Assembly (NCBI GenBank): GCA_036269075.1
Contig: DATASX010000117.1
Span: forward strand, 140,128-204,127
Source of the DNA: Sporichthyaceae bacterium
GTDB taxonomy: Bacteria; Actinomycetota; Actinomycetes; Sporichthyales; Sporichthyaceae
Direction: 5' to 3'
DNA length: 64,000 bases
Positions 38,371 through 47,363 of the stretch are shown here, one piece after another. The first letter of the stretch is position 1. Every line of letters starts with the position of its first letter. The position numbers and the translations under genes were made by a program. Below the pieces are notes generated by a model, which was not told the DNA's origin, searched no databases, and saw only the letters and a program-made list of their open reading frames with translations.

Positions 38371-40782
38371 ATGAGCGCGGTGCCAATGCCGCGGGTGGTC
38401 GAGCCGGTGGGCATCGCCTGGCCGCCGGCCTCTGCGATGGTCGTGCTGGCCAAGGCCGACACCGACGTGGAGGCCGCGCTGATCCGGCGCTGGGCGGAGT
38501 CGGTGGGCGCACCGGTGCACTCCTCCGCGCCGGCGGCGGTGGCCGCAGCCGGCGAATCGGCGGCGATCGTGCCGGTCCGCGTGCATTGGACGGTGGAGCT
38601 CGAGCGCGACCCGCAGGCCGGGGTGCGTTCGGCGCTGGCCCGGATACGGTTGCCGCAACCGGGCGCGCTGCGCGACCGCGGCCAGTCCCGGGCGCTGGCC
38701 CGCGATCCGGACAGCGCCCGGCTGTTGATCGGGGCCCCGGCCACCCGCGCGGAACTGCGCACCCGGTGGACCGAGCGGGAGCTCGACCCGAAAGCGCTGA
38801 ACCTGGACTCGGCTGCGGCGTTCGCCGCGTTCGTCGACCGGCAGGCCCACATCGTGCTGGGCATGGCTGAGCGGCGCCTGCTCGGCGACCGATTCCGCGC
38901 CCCACTGGGGATCGTGGAAGAACTGCTCAACAACCGGGACTTCATCGAGCACGCGGAGGAACTGGCCGGGCAGATCGGCCGCAGCCCGGAGTCGGTGCTG
39001 GCCGACTGCAAGGTCTACCTGGGCGAGATGGCCAGCGCCGAGCGGCGCTGGGCGATCGACGTCTGGGCGGCCTGGGCGCGCTCACTGCACTCGCGGTCCT
39101 ACGACCTCGACGTCGACCGTGAGCAGCTGGCCCGGCTGCGCGAACTGAGTACCCGTCACCCGATGGTGTTCCTGCCCACGCACAAGTCGAATCTCGACCC
39201 GTACGTGATGGCCTCGATCACCTACGAGAACGGGCTTCCGCACAACCATGTGCTCGGCGGCATCAACATGATGTTCTGGCCGTTGACCCCGCTGTTCAAG
39301 CGCATCGGCGCGGTCGGCATCCGGCGCAGCTTCCGCGACAACGCGGTGTACCGCTTCGTGCTCGCCCGCTACCTCGGGTTCCTGGCGGCCAAGCGGTTCA
39401 ACCTGGAGTTCTACGTCGAGGGCACCAGATCGCGCACCGGAAAGCTGCTGCCGCCGATGATGGGGCTGCTGAACTACCTGTGCGACGCCGTAGAGGAGCA
39501 GGGACTGGGCGACGTCCTGCTGGTCCCGACCGCGATCGTCTACGACCTGCTGCACGAGGCCGAGGAGACCACCGCGGAGTCCCGCGGTGCGGTCAAACAG
39601 GTGGAGGGGATCCGCTGGCTGGCGCACTTCGTCAAGCAGCAGCGCCAGGGACACCTCGGCGAGGTCCACGTCCGCTTCGGTGAGCCGATCAACCTGCGCG
39701 ACGCGCTGGCGACCTACCTGGTCGGCGAGAACGGCGTGCCGACCGACGCCAAGCAGCTCGCGGCCCGGTCCCGGTTGGCCCGCAGCAAGGTCGCGTTCGA
39801 GGTCTGCACCCGGATCAACCTGGCCACCATGGTCACCGCGCCGGCGCTGGTCACCTTCGCGCTGCTCGGGGCCGGCGACCGGGCGCTCACGCTGCCCGAG
39901 GTCCGGGCGGTGGTCGCGCCGATCCTGGAGTTCGCGTTGTCCCGCGACACCCTGGTCGACGGCGCCACCCGCGAGCTGGCCACCGACGCCGGCGTGCTGG
40001 CCACGCTGACCAAGCTCGTCGACTCCGACGTGGTCGAGTGCTACGGCGGCGGTCCGCAGACGGTTTACCGGATCGGCCCGGATCAGGAGCTGATCGCCGC
40101 GTTCTACCGCAACGCGACCGTGCACATCTTCGTCGCCCGGGCGATCCTGGAGCTGGCGTTCCTGCACGTCTCGGCAACCGGCGGCGGCATGATCGGGGCG
40201 TGGCGCGAGGCGATGCGGTTGCGCGACCTGTTGAAGTTCGAGTTCTTCTTCAGCGAGAAGGACGAGTTTCGCCAGGAGCTGCAGGCCGAACTGCGCCGCA
40301 TCGAGCCCGACGAGGCCCGCTGGGAGAAGCTCGAGGACATCGGTGCCGAGCTGGCCGAGCGCGGACCGTTGGTCGCGCAACGCACACTGCGCTCGTTCGT
40401 CGAGTCCTACGCGGTGGTCGCCGACTACCTGGTCGCGGCCGGGCCGGTTGCCGTCGACCCGAAGGCCGCCGCGCAGGCATGCCTCGGGCTGGGCAAGCAG
40501 TTCCAACTGCAGCGGCGGGTCACCTCCTCCGAGGCGATCTCGATGCACCTGTTCCGCAACGGTTTCGCGCTGGCCGCCAACCGTGGCCTGCTCGGCGCGG
40601 GCGCCGAGGTCCTGGACGGCCGGGTGGCGTTCGCCGCGCAACTGGACGACTTGCTCGCCCGACTGGAACGGATCAACCAGTACGAGCTGCACCGGGTCGC
40701 CACGGCCCGGGAAGCCTTGCGCAGCAAGCATCTGACAGGCAATCAGACCGAGGCCGCTGTGGCGACGACGGGAGCTACCTGA
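38371..40782 (+). CDS. plsB: Glycerol-3-phosphate 1-O-acyltransferase, PlsB type
   Basis: An 803-residue protein, close to the length of E. coli PlsB. The acyltransferase core carries motif I H271-KSNL-D276, motif II GAVGIRRSFRDNAVYR, motif III FYVEGTRSRTGK and motif IV VPTAIVYD. N- and C-terminal helical regions complete the fold. It acylates glycerol-3-phosphate from acyl-CoA at the membrane, the first step of phospholipid and triacylglycerol synthesis. ATG 38371 lies 25 bases after the second WS/DGAT and its stop shares one base with the next ATG. Confidence 0.94.
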   Translation: MSAVPMPRVVEPVGIAWPPASAMVVLAKADTDVEAALIRRWAESVGAPVHSSAPAAVAAAGESAAIVPVRVHWTVELERDPQAGVRSALARIRLPQPGALRDRGQSRALARDPDSARLLIGAPATRAELRTRWTERELDPKALNLDSAAAFAAFVDRQAHIVLGMAERRLLGDRFRAPLGIVEELLNNRDFIEHAEELAGQIGRSPESVLADCKVYLGEMASAERRWAIDVWAAWARSLHSRSYDLDVDREQLARLRELSTRHPMVFLPTHKSNLDPYVMASITYENGLPHNHVLGGINMMFWPLTPLFKRIGAVGIRRSFRDNAVYRFVLARYLGFLAAKRFNLEFYVEGTRSRTGKLLPPMMGLLNYLCDAVEEQGLGDVLLVPTAIVYDLLHEAEETTAESRGAVKQVEGIRWLAHFVKQQRQGHLGEVHVRFGEPINLRDALATYLVGENGVPTDAKQLAARSRLARSKVAFEVCTRINLATMVTAPALVTFALLGAGDRALTLPEVRAVVAPILEFALSRDTLVDGATRELATDAGVLATLTKLVDSDVVECYGGGPQTVYRIGPDQELIAAFYRNATVHIFVARAILELAFLHVSATGGGMIGAWREAMRLRDLLKFEFFFSEKDEFRQELQAELRRIEPDEARWEKLEDIGAELAERGPLVAQRTLRSFVESYAVVADYLVAAGPVAVDPKAAAQACLGLGKQFQLQRRVTSSEAISMHLFRNGFALAANRGLLGAGAEVLDGRVAFAAQLDDLLARLERINQYELHRVATAREALRSKHLTGNQTEAAVATTGAT

Positions 40783-42227
40783 TGGGGACTTCTGGATCCG
40801 GCAGTGGGAAGGTCGCCGCGTTCTTCGACTTCGACGGCACGATCGTCGACGGCTACTCGGCGCTCGCACTGATCAAGGAGCGCCTGAAGAACCGTCAGAT
40901 CGGGCCGGTCGACACCGCGCGGTTGGTGCTCACCGGGCTCGGCACCCGGACCGGGCACACCGAGGTCGAGGACTTCATGAAGGCCGGCCTGGCGATCTTC
41001 CGCGGCAAGAACGCCGATGAGCTCGACGAGATGGGCCGCAAGTTCGCCCGCTCGACATTGGGCGGGCATCTGTTCGCCGACGCGGTGGACCGCATCGCGC
41101 ACCACCAGCGCCAGGGGCACTTGGTGGTGATCGCGTCCTCCGCACTGACGTTCCAGGTCGAGGCGCTGGCCGAGGAATTGGGCTTCGACCACGTGCTGTG
41201 CACGCGGATGGCCTTCGACGCCGACGGACGGGCCACCGGCGAGGTCGACGGCGAGATGCTCTGGGGCAAGCAGAAGGCGTTGGCCGTGCAGGCCTATGCC
41301 CGCGAGAACGACATCGACCTCGAGGCCAGCTACGGCTACGCGAACGGCGACGAGGACATCGAGTTCCTCTCCACCGTCGGCAACCCACGCCCGGTCAACC
41401 CCGAGCCGGAACTGCTCGCCCACGCCGACGCCCACCGTTGGCAGGTGCAGCGCTTCGTGCCGCGCACCTCGGCCTCGTTCCTGGACATGCCGCGCACGGT
41501 CGCCGCCTACACCGGCATGGCGGCCGGCGGCGTCATCGCGGCCGGGCTCGGGCTGCTCAATCGCAGCCGCCGGGTGACCGCGAACACCCTCATCGGCGTC
41601 GGCGGCGACCTGATGCTGGGCCTGGCCGGTGTCGACGTCGACGTCGTCGGCGAGCACCACGCCTGGACCCACCGGCCGGCGGTGTTCATCTTCAACCACC
41701 AGAGCCTGCTCGACCCGCTCGCGGTGTTCCAGGTCGTCCAGCGCGACATCACGCCGATCGGCAAGAAGGAGGTCGAGCGGATGCCGTTGATCGGCCAGAT
41801 GGCCTGGCTGACGAACGCGGCGCTGGTCGACCGCACCGACAGCCGGCAGGCCAAGGCCGCGCTGCAGCCTGCGCTGGAGCGACTGGCCGACGGCTACTCG
41901 ATCATGATCGCTCCGGAGGGCACTCGGTCGCTCACGCCCCGTGTCGGACAGTTCAAGAAGGGCGCGTTCCACCTGGCCATGCAGGGCGGGGTGCCGATCG
42001 TCCCGGTCATCATTCGGAACGCCGGCGAACTCATGTGGCGGGGCTCGAACCTCATCCGGGCCGGGCGGATGGAGGTGCTGGTCGCGCCGCCGATCGACGT
42101 CTCGGACTGGACGGTGCGCGAGCTCAATCAACGCGTGGAAGCTGTGCGGCAGCTTTACGTCGAGACGCTCGAGAACTGGGACGAAGCGGTGGCCCGGGCC
42201 CGTGCCGAGGCGCGCACCGCCCAGTAG
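40782..42227 (+). CDS. HAD-IB hydrolase fused to 1-acylglycerol-3-phosphate acyltransferase (PlsC)
   Basis: A 481-residue fusion. The N-terminal HAD-IB domain has D16-F-D18-G-T20, a VVIASSAL segment and YANGDEDIEFL with the acidic metal ligands. After a short hydrophobic linker (TGMAAGGVIAAGLGLL) comes a PlsC domain with motif I H306-QSLL-D311, IGKKEVERMP, and APEGTRSLTP. Such SerB-PlsC fusions occur beside plsB in mycobacteria. The PlsC part makes phosphatidate; the HAD part might remove a phosphate from a lipid intermediate, which is inference. Confidence 0.92.
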   Translation: MGTSGSGSGKVAAFFDFDGTIVDGYSALALIKERLKNRQIGPVDTARLVLTGLGTRTGHTEVEDFMKAGLAIFRGKNADELDEMGRKFARSTLGGHLFADAVDRIAHHQRQGHLVVIASSALTFQVEALAEELGFDHVLCTRMAFDADGRATGEVDGEMLWGKQKALAVQAYARENDIDLEASYGYANGDEDIEFLSTVGNPRPVNPEPELLAHADAHRWQVQRFVPRTSASFLDMPRTVAAYTGMAAGGVIAAGLGLLNRSRRVTANTLIGVGGDLMLGLAGVDVDVVGEHHAWTHRPAVFIFNHQSLLDPLAVFQVVQRDITPIGKKEVERMPLIGQMAWLTNAALVDRTDSRQAKAALQPALERLADGYSIMIAPEGTRSLTPRVGQFKKGAFHLAMQGGVPIVPVIIRNAGELMWRGSNLIRAGRMEVLVAPPIDVSDWTVRELNQRVEAVRQLYVETLENWDEAVARARAEARTAQ

Positions 42228-42297
42228 CACCTGCCAGTAGCACACAGTGGCCGGACGATTGCACCGGACGAACGTCACATTCGGTAGCGCATTTGAT

Positions 42298-42316
42298 GTT
42301 GAAGTTTCCATTCAAC
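42298..42316. promoter_or_regulatory. Short inverted repeat overlapping a -35 box
   Basis: GTTGAA (42298-42303) and TTCAAC (42311-42316) form a perfect pair with a 7-base spacer. The right arm is also the best -35 candidate of the following gene, so a bound protein would block the promoter. Confidence 0.3.
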
Positions 42317-42339
42317 GGACGCCGGAGTTGTCCTAGAAT
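42311..42339 (+). promoter_or_regulatory. Candidate housekeeping promoter for a leaderless message
   Basis: TTCAAC (42311-42316), a 17-base spacer and TAGAAT (42334-42339, matching the actinobacterial TANNNT -10 box) end 8 bases before ATG 42348. Transcription would start at or just before the ATG, and no Shine-Dalgarno is present, so the mRNA is probably leaderless. Confidence 0.5.
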
Positions 42340-42347
42340 CCTGTGCT

Positions 42348-42764
42348 ATGCAGAATTCCCTTGCCTCCTCGCCGCTGCTGCCCCTGGGTGTCGCGGCTGC
42401 AGCCGTAGTCATCATCGCGGGCTCGTTCACCAACGGTGACATCACCGGGGGCGACAACCCCGCGCTCGCGTCGAGTGCCTCGTCGGCCGACGCCCCGGCC
42501 CCCGCCGAGGCCCCCGCACCGGCCCCCGCGCCGGCCACCAACACCGCTGCGGCAACCGGCACCCAGGTCAAGGCCGGCAAGTCGGTCAAGATCAATGGCG
42601 TCACGGTCGAGCTCGGCAAGAGCGCGACCAAGAAGGGCGTCGAGGTCACCGTCGGCAAGAAGACGGAAACGATCGCCCAGGGCAAGTCGGGCACGTTCGG
42701 CAAGCACACCGTCACGGTCGACAAGATCGACAAGCAGGGCGACGCGACCGTCGAGGTCAAGTAA
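42348..42764 (+). CDS. Small exported Lys-rich protein, unknown function
   Basis: A 138-residue protein. Residues 1-27 form a hydrophobic signal or anchor helix (PLGVAAAAVVIIAGS). An Ala/Pro-rich linker of about 35 residues follows, then a Lys/Thr/Val-rich C-terminal region of short repeated strands (KSVKINGVTVELGKS, GVEVTVGKK, GKHTVTVDKI). It looks like a small surface beta domain on a flexible stalk. No family was recognised. It has its own promoter and a strong terminator, so it is a single-gene unit. Confidence 0.7.
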   Translation: MQNSLASSPLLPLGVAAAAVVIIAGSFTNGDITGGDNPALASSASSADAPAPAEAPAPAPAPATNTAAATGTQVKAGKSVKINGVTVELGKSATKKGVEVTVGKKTETIAQGKSGTFGKHTVTVDKIDKQGDATVEVK

Positions 42765-42779
42765 CCGGCACACAGAACG

Positions 42780-42813
42780 TAGAGGCTCCCCACCGCCCGG
42801 TGGGGAGCCTCTA
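42780..42813. terminator. Strong Rho-independent terminator, probably bidirectional
   Basis: A perfect 15-bp stem (42780-42794 with 42799-42813), a GCCC loop and GTTTTT on the plus side. It lies between the convergent small exported protein gene and gltA. Confidence 0.9.
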
Positions 42814-42831
42814 GTTTTTCCTCGCGGTCAG

Positions 42832-44190
<1,359 letters not shown>

Positions 44191-44283
44191 GATGTCCCTT
44201 CCCGGGTACTGAAGCTCCCTTCCAGTCTCCCGTACCGGTGAGTCAGGAACAACTTGGGGCCAAACGGCACCGGAAAAGCACAA

Positions 44284-44316
44284 CGCCGCACAGTCCGGCG
44301 GGCGGACAGTGCGGCG
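44284..44316 (-). terminator. Hairpin upstream of gltA, probable terminator of the small gene
   Basis: A 14-bp stem with one mismatch (44284-44297 with 44303-44316) and a 5-base loop. Read leftward it is followed by a T-rich TTGTGCTTTTCC, so it would end transcription of the small gene at 44449-44661. It lies about 95 bases before the gltA start. The rest of the 258-bp gap shows only further GC-rich inverted bits. Confidence 0.55.
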
Positions 44317-44448
44317 CAGTGGATCGCGGACGCGCCACTCGGCGACGTCCGGCGTCGAGCTACGACACGGCGGACGCAGGCTGGTGGAGCCGGCAACTCC
44401 GGCGCCGGGACCGGGCAGCGGTCCGGCGGCGCCACAGGCGGTGCAGGG

Positions 44449-44661
44449 TCAGCTGGCAGCCATCTGCTTGGGAGCGTACGGCTTGGCACTCGAACGCTTG
44501 CCAGGCGCCGGCAGACTGACCGGCTCAGCGCCGGGCTCTACCTCAGCCATGGCCAGGACGGCCGCGTAGGTGCAGTCGATCGGGGTGGCGGGCACAGGGT
44601 TGCCGAGCTCACCGACGAGGGCGTCGTAGATCGGCGACTTCTCAATCAGCATGGCGTTCAC
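44449..44661 (-). CDS. Small conserved-looking protein, unknown
   Basis: A 70-residue protein. A helical N-terminal half (LIEKSPIYDALVGELG) is followed by PIDCTYAAVLAMAEVEPG and a basic, Pro/Ala-rich tail ending PYAPKQMAAS. GTG 44661 has AGAGGAA about 6 bases upstream; an ATG three codons in is possible. It has its own candidate terminator and a palindromic site upstream. No family was recognised; a small cytosolic regulatory or structural protein is possible. Confidence 0.55.
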   Translation of the reverse strand: MNAMLIEKSPIYDALVGELGNPVPATPIDCTYAAVLAMAEVEPGAEPVSLPAPGKRSSAKPYAPKQMAAS

Positions 44662-44698
44662 GGTATTCCTCTTGTCGAGTCGCCGGGTGCGGATTGGG

Positions 44699-44725
44699 CA
44701 GTACGGGTCAATTGACCAGTACGGG
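44699..44725. promoter_or_regulatory. Palindromic operator candidate flanked by direct repeats
   Basis: A perfect 12-bp palindrome GGTCAATTGACC (44706-44717) is flanked by two direct copies of CAGTACGGG (44699-44707 and 44717-44725) spaced 18 bases. It lies in the 343-bp gap between the leftward small gene and the rightward whiG, 38-64 bases before the small gene start. It is AT-rich for this genome. The binding protein is unknown. Confidence 0.5.
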
Positions 44726-45004
44726 CCAACCACCACACGGGGCAGGCGGAAAGCTCACGGTTGGCGCTTTCGCCCATAGGACGCAGGACCGTGGTTCCAG
44801 GTTTCGTCGCAAGGTTCCCGATTCCGCTCCTGAGCGTTCGGCCCATCAAGGCCTCAGCCGAACGGAGCGACTTTCGCCTTCGAGAGCAGTGGCTCTTTCG
44901 TTCACACGGAGCGTGTTCAAGCCGACGCCTACAGTGAAAAAGCCTCGGGTGAAGCCGGCCCCGGGTCGCGGGATTTCAGCGGTTCGTTCGGGTGCGGAGG
45001 CATC
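44726..45004 (+). promoter_or_regulatory. whiG upstream region
   Basis: No gene is seen here. It includes an 8-bp inverted repeat CGTTCGGC/GCCGAACG (44835-44842 with 44857-44864). TCAAGCCGAC at 44917-44926 also occurs 24 bases before pilT1. The whiG ribosome site GGAGG is at the end. No convincing housekeeping promoter was found. Confidence 0.3.
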
Positions 45005-45736
45005 GTGTCGGTCGAGATCCACCAGGTCTGGCGGGAGTATCGGGAGACCCGGTCGCCCGAGCTGCGCAACCGGTTGGTCGTGCAGTACGCCCCGCTGGTG
45101 AAGTACGTGGCCGGTCGCGTCCGGTCCGGGCTACCGCAGAGCGTCGACCCCAACGACCTGGTCTCCGAGGGGATCTTCGGGCTGATCGACGCGATCGACA
45201 AGTTCGACCTCGACCGTGGACTGGAGTTCCAGACCTACGCTGTGCCGCGGATCAAGGGCGCGATGATCGACGCCCTGCGCGCGGCCGACTGGGTGCCCCG
45301 CTCGGTGCGCGACAAGGTCCGTGCGATCGAGAAGGCGCACCTCACCCTGCAGACGCGGCTGGACCGTATGCCCACCGAGGAAGAGGTCGCCGCCGAGCTC
45401 GGGATCAGCGCCGCCGCCCTGCGCGACCTGTACGCGAAGGTCTCCTACACCTCGATCTCGGCCACCGAGGACCTCGTGGTGGTCGACAACGCCCCCGCGC
45501 CCGGCGACGCACTGGAGGACGACGTGGTGCGCACCCTGCTGCTGCGCCACGTGCGCCAGTTGCGCGAGCGCGACCAGGTCATCGTCGCGCTGTACTACTA
45601 CGAGGGCTTCACGCTCGCCGAGATCGGCCGGGTGCTGGGCGTGACCGAGTCTCGCGTCAGCCAGCTGCACACCCGCGCGGTGCTGGCGCTGCGCACGCTG
45701 ATCAGGACCCAGGCCGCCGCTGAGTCGGCGGCCTGA
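45005..45736 (+). CDS. whiG: RNA polymerase sigma factor, WhiG/FliA type
   Basis: A 243-residue group 3 sigma factor. It opens with region 1.2/2 (VQYAPLVKYVAGRVRSGLP, DLVSEGIFGLIDAIDKFD, FQTYAVPRIKGAMIDALR), continues with region 3 (ADWVPRSVRDKVRAIEKAH and RMPTEEEVAAELG), then region 4 (LALYYYEGFTLAEIGRVLG-like and TESRVSQLHTRAV). GAMIDALR and RSVR are hallmarks of WhiG/FliA. In Streptomyces it directs sporulation genes and is held by RsiG with c-di-GMP; in Rubrobacter the pair controls type IV pili. Here it adjoins a pilus locus and an RsiG homologue. GTG start with GGAGG. Confidence 0.95.
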   Translation: MSVEIHQVWREYRETRSPELRNRLVVQYAPLVKYVAGRVRSGLPQSVDPNDLVSEGIFGLIDAIDKFDLDRGLEFQTYAVPRIKGAMIDALRAADWVPRSVRDKVRAIEKAHLTLQTRLDRMPTEEEVAAELGISAAALRDLYAKVSYTSISATEDLVVVDNAPAPGDALEDDVVRTLLLRHVRQLRERDQVIVALYYYEGFTLAEIGRVLGVTESRVSQLHTRAVLALRTLIRTQAAAESAA

Positions 45737-45749
45737 GCTCACCGAACGC

Positions 45750-45788
45750 CGAAGGGCCCGGTCCGAGAATCTCGGACCGGGCCCTTCG
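45750..45788. terminator. Bidirectional terminator between whiG and pilD
   Basis: A perfect 18-bp stem (45750-45767 with 45771-45788) and a 3-base loop AAT lie between the convergent whiG and pilD genes. T tracts are weak, but the stem is among the longest in the window. Confidence 0.8.
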
Positions 45789-45800
45789 CAGGTCGAGGCG

Positions 45801-46574
45801 TCAGACGCCGACCAGGCGCAGGTAATCCGTCCAGAGCGGGGAACCGGCGAAGAGGCCGATCGCTGCGCCGGTGAGCATGAACGGCCCGAAGGGCACGGCC
45901 GAGCGCCGCTGGACCCGGCCGGCCGCGATCAGCGCGGCCCCGATGACGCCGCCCGCGGCGAAGCCGCCGAACAGGCCGATCACGCTGGGGCCCCAACCGA
46001 GCCAGCCCAGAACCAGGCCCAGGCTGGGCGCCAGCACGACGTCGCCCAGACCCATGCCGCGGCCGGCGGTGCCGAGCCACAACCCGCCGTAGACACCGAA
46101 CCAGAGCAGCACCGAAAGAAGCGCGGCGCCCAATGGCGACCAACTGTGGGTCGAGCCGGGCACCACCATCAGCACCGCCAACGCGGCCAGCAGCGGCACC
46201 GTGATCGCGAACGGCAGCCGACCGGTGTCGAGATCGATCAGCGCCAGGGCCACACCGGCGGCACCCAGCAGGAGGACCACCGGGAGCATCGGGGACAACC
46301 CGAAACGCAGCCCCAGCAAGGAAAAGAGCACCCCGGTGCCGAGTTCCACCAGTGGGTAACGCATCGAGATCGAGTTCGCGCAATCGCGACACCGCCCGCG
46401 CAGCAGCACCCAGGACAGGACCGGGATGTTGTCGCGCGATCGGATCTGGTGGTCGCACTTCGGACAGGCGGACCGACCGTCGGCCACCGAGACGCCCTGC
46501 GGCACCCGGTGGACGACGACGTTGAGGAACGAACCGATCAGCAGGCCGAACAGGCCGAGAGCGAGCGCGAGCAC
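45801..46574 (-). CDS. pilD: Prepilin peptidase / N-methyltransferase (A24)
   Basis: A 257-residue membrane protease. The cytosolic N-terminal domain after TM1 has GSFLNVVVHRVP and the zinc pair CPKC...CRDC. The catalytic aspartates lie in LIDLDTGRLP and in GMGLGDVVLAP (GxGD). Multiple TM helices follow. It removes the leader of type IV prepilins and methylates the new N-terminus. GTG start. It is last in the leftward pilM-N-O-D operon, 5 bases after pilO. Confidence 0.94.
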   Translation of the reverse strand: MLALALGLFGLLIGSFLNVVVHRVPQGVSVADGRSACPKCDHQIRSRDNIPVLSWVLLRGRCRDCANSISMRYPLVELGTGVLFSLLGLRFGLSPMLPVVLLLGAAGVALALIDLDTGRLPFAITVPLLAALAVLMVVPGSTHSWSPLGAALLSVLLWFGVYGGLWLGTAGRGMGLGDVVLAPSLGLVLGWLGWGPSVIGLFGGFAAGGVIGAALIAAGRVQRRSAVPFGPFMLTGAAIGLFAGSPLWTDYLRLVGV

Positions 46575-46579
46575 AACTA

Positions 46580-47359
46580 CTACTTGCTCGCCGTGGTCGG
46601 GTTTGCCACCGTCGGCATCAGGAACATCTGGCCGCTGATCGTGGCGGTGTCGAAGTTCGCGTCCGGTGCGGCCGGGACGGCCGGCGTCGTGGTGGTCGTG
46701 GTGGTGGCGGTGGTCGTCCCGGCCGTGGTCGAGGCGGTGACCGGCAGCGGCTGGGTCAGGTTCAGCGAGGTGACCTCGAAGGCTCGCGGCAACTGCTCCA
46801 GGTTGGCCACGAACTTGCGGATGTCGGCGGCGGTGCCGCGCACGGTCAGGGAGACAGACTGCGAGGCAACCTGGCCGATCTGCTGGCCGACGCCGGGCAG
46901 ATGCGCGGAGCTGTTGGTGCTCGCCGAGACCGAGGTGGGCACGCCCACCGTCAGGTTGGTCAGGTATTGGGGCGCGATGCCCGCCGAGGCCGCGGCCGCG
47001 GTGACCATCTGGAACATCTTCGCCTGCTGCGAGCTCGCCGGGAACCGGGCGTCGATCGCCGAGGAGATCTTCTCCAGCTGCGGCAACTGCGCCTGCTCCG
47101 CCTGGCGGGCGGAGATCTGGCTGCGCAGCGCGTCGTTCGACGCGGCGACCTGCGCGGTCTGTGCATCGACCTTGCCGACCTGCTCACCACGCGGGTGCAG
47201 GACGGCGACGTACGAGACCGCCAGCGCCGCGGCGATGCCGACGGCGCCGATCGCGGTGACCTTAGCGGTCGGGGTCAGCGGCGGCATCCCGCGGCGCATG
47301 TTCGCACCGGGCGCACGTCCGCGGCGGAACGAGATCCCCTGTGCCCAGTCCAGCGCCAT
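46580..47359 (-). CDS. pilO: Type IV pilus inner-membrane accessory protein PilO
   Basis: A 259-residue bitopic protein. A short basic N-terminus precedes one TM helix (VTAIGAVGIAAALAVSYVAVL). A coiled coil follows (about 60-110, rich in Gln, Ala and Leu), then a ferredoxin-like periplasm-side domain with SQSVSLTVRGTAADIRKFV and FEVTSLNLTQ. A Thr-rich run near the C-terminus (TTTATTTTTTTP) precedes the last strand. With PilM and PilN it forms the alignment complex. It starts 4 bases after pilN. Confidence 0.85.
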   Translation of the reverse strand: MALDWAQGISFRRGRAPGANMRRGMPPLTPTAKVTAIGAVGIAAALAVSYVAVLHPRGEQVGKVDAQTAQVAASNDALRSQISARQAEQAQLPQLEKISSAIDARFPASSQQAKMFQMVTAAAASAGIAPQYLTNLTVGVPTSVSASTNSSAHLPGVGQQIGQVASQSVSLTVRGTAADIRKFVANLEQLPRAFEVTSLNLTQPLPVTASTTAGTTTATTTTTTTPAVPAAPDANFDTATISGQMFLMPTVANPTTASK

Positions 47360-47363
47360 ACCG

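Noticed and set aside
36756..39011. 751-residue open frame antisense to the WS/DGAT genes
   Set aside because: Low-complexity Arg/Ser/Gln noise; sense strand has complete enzymes.
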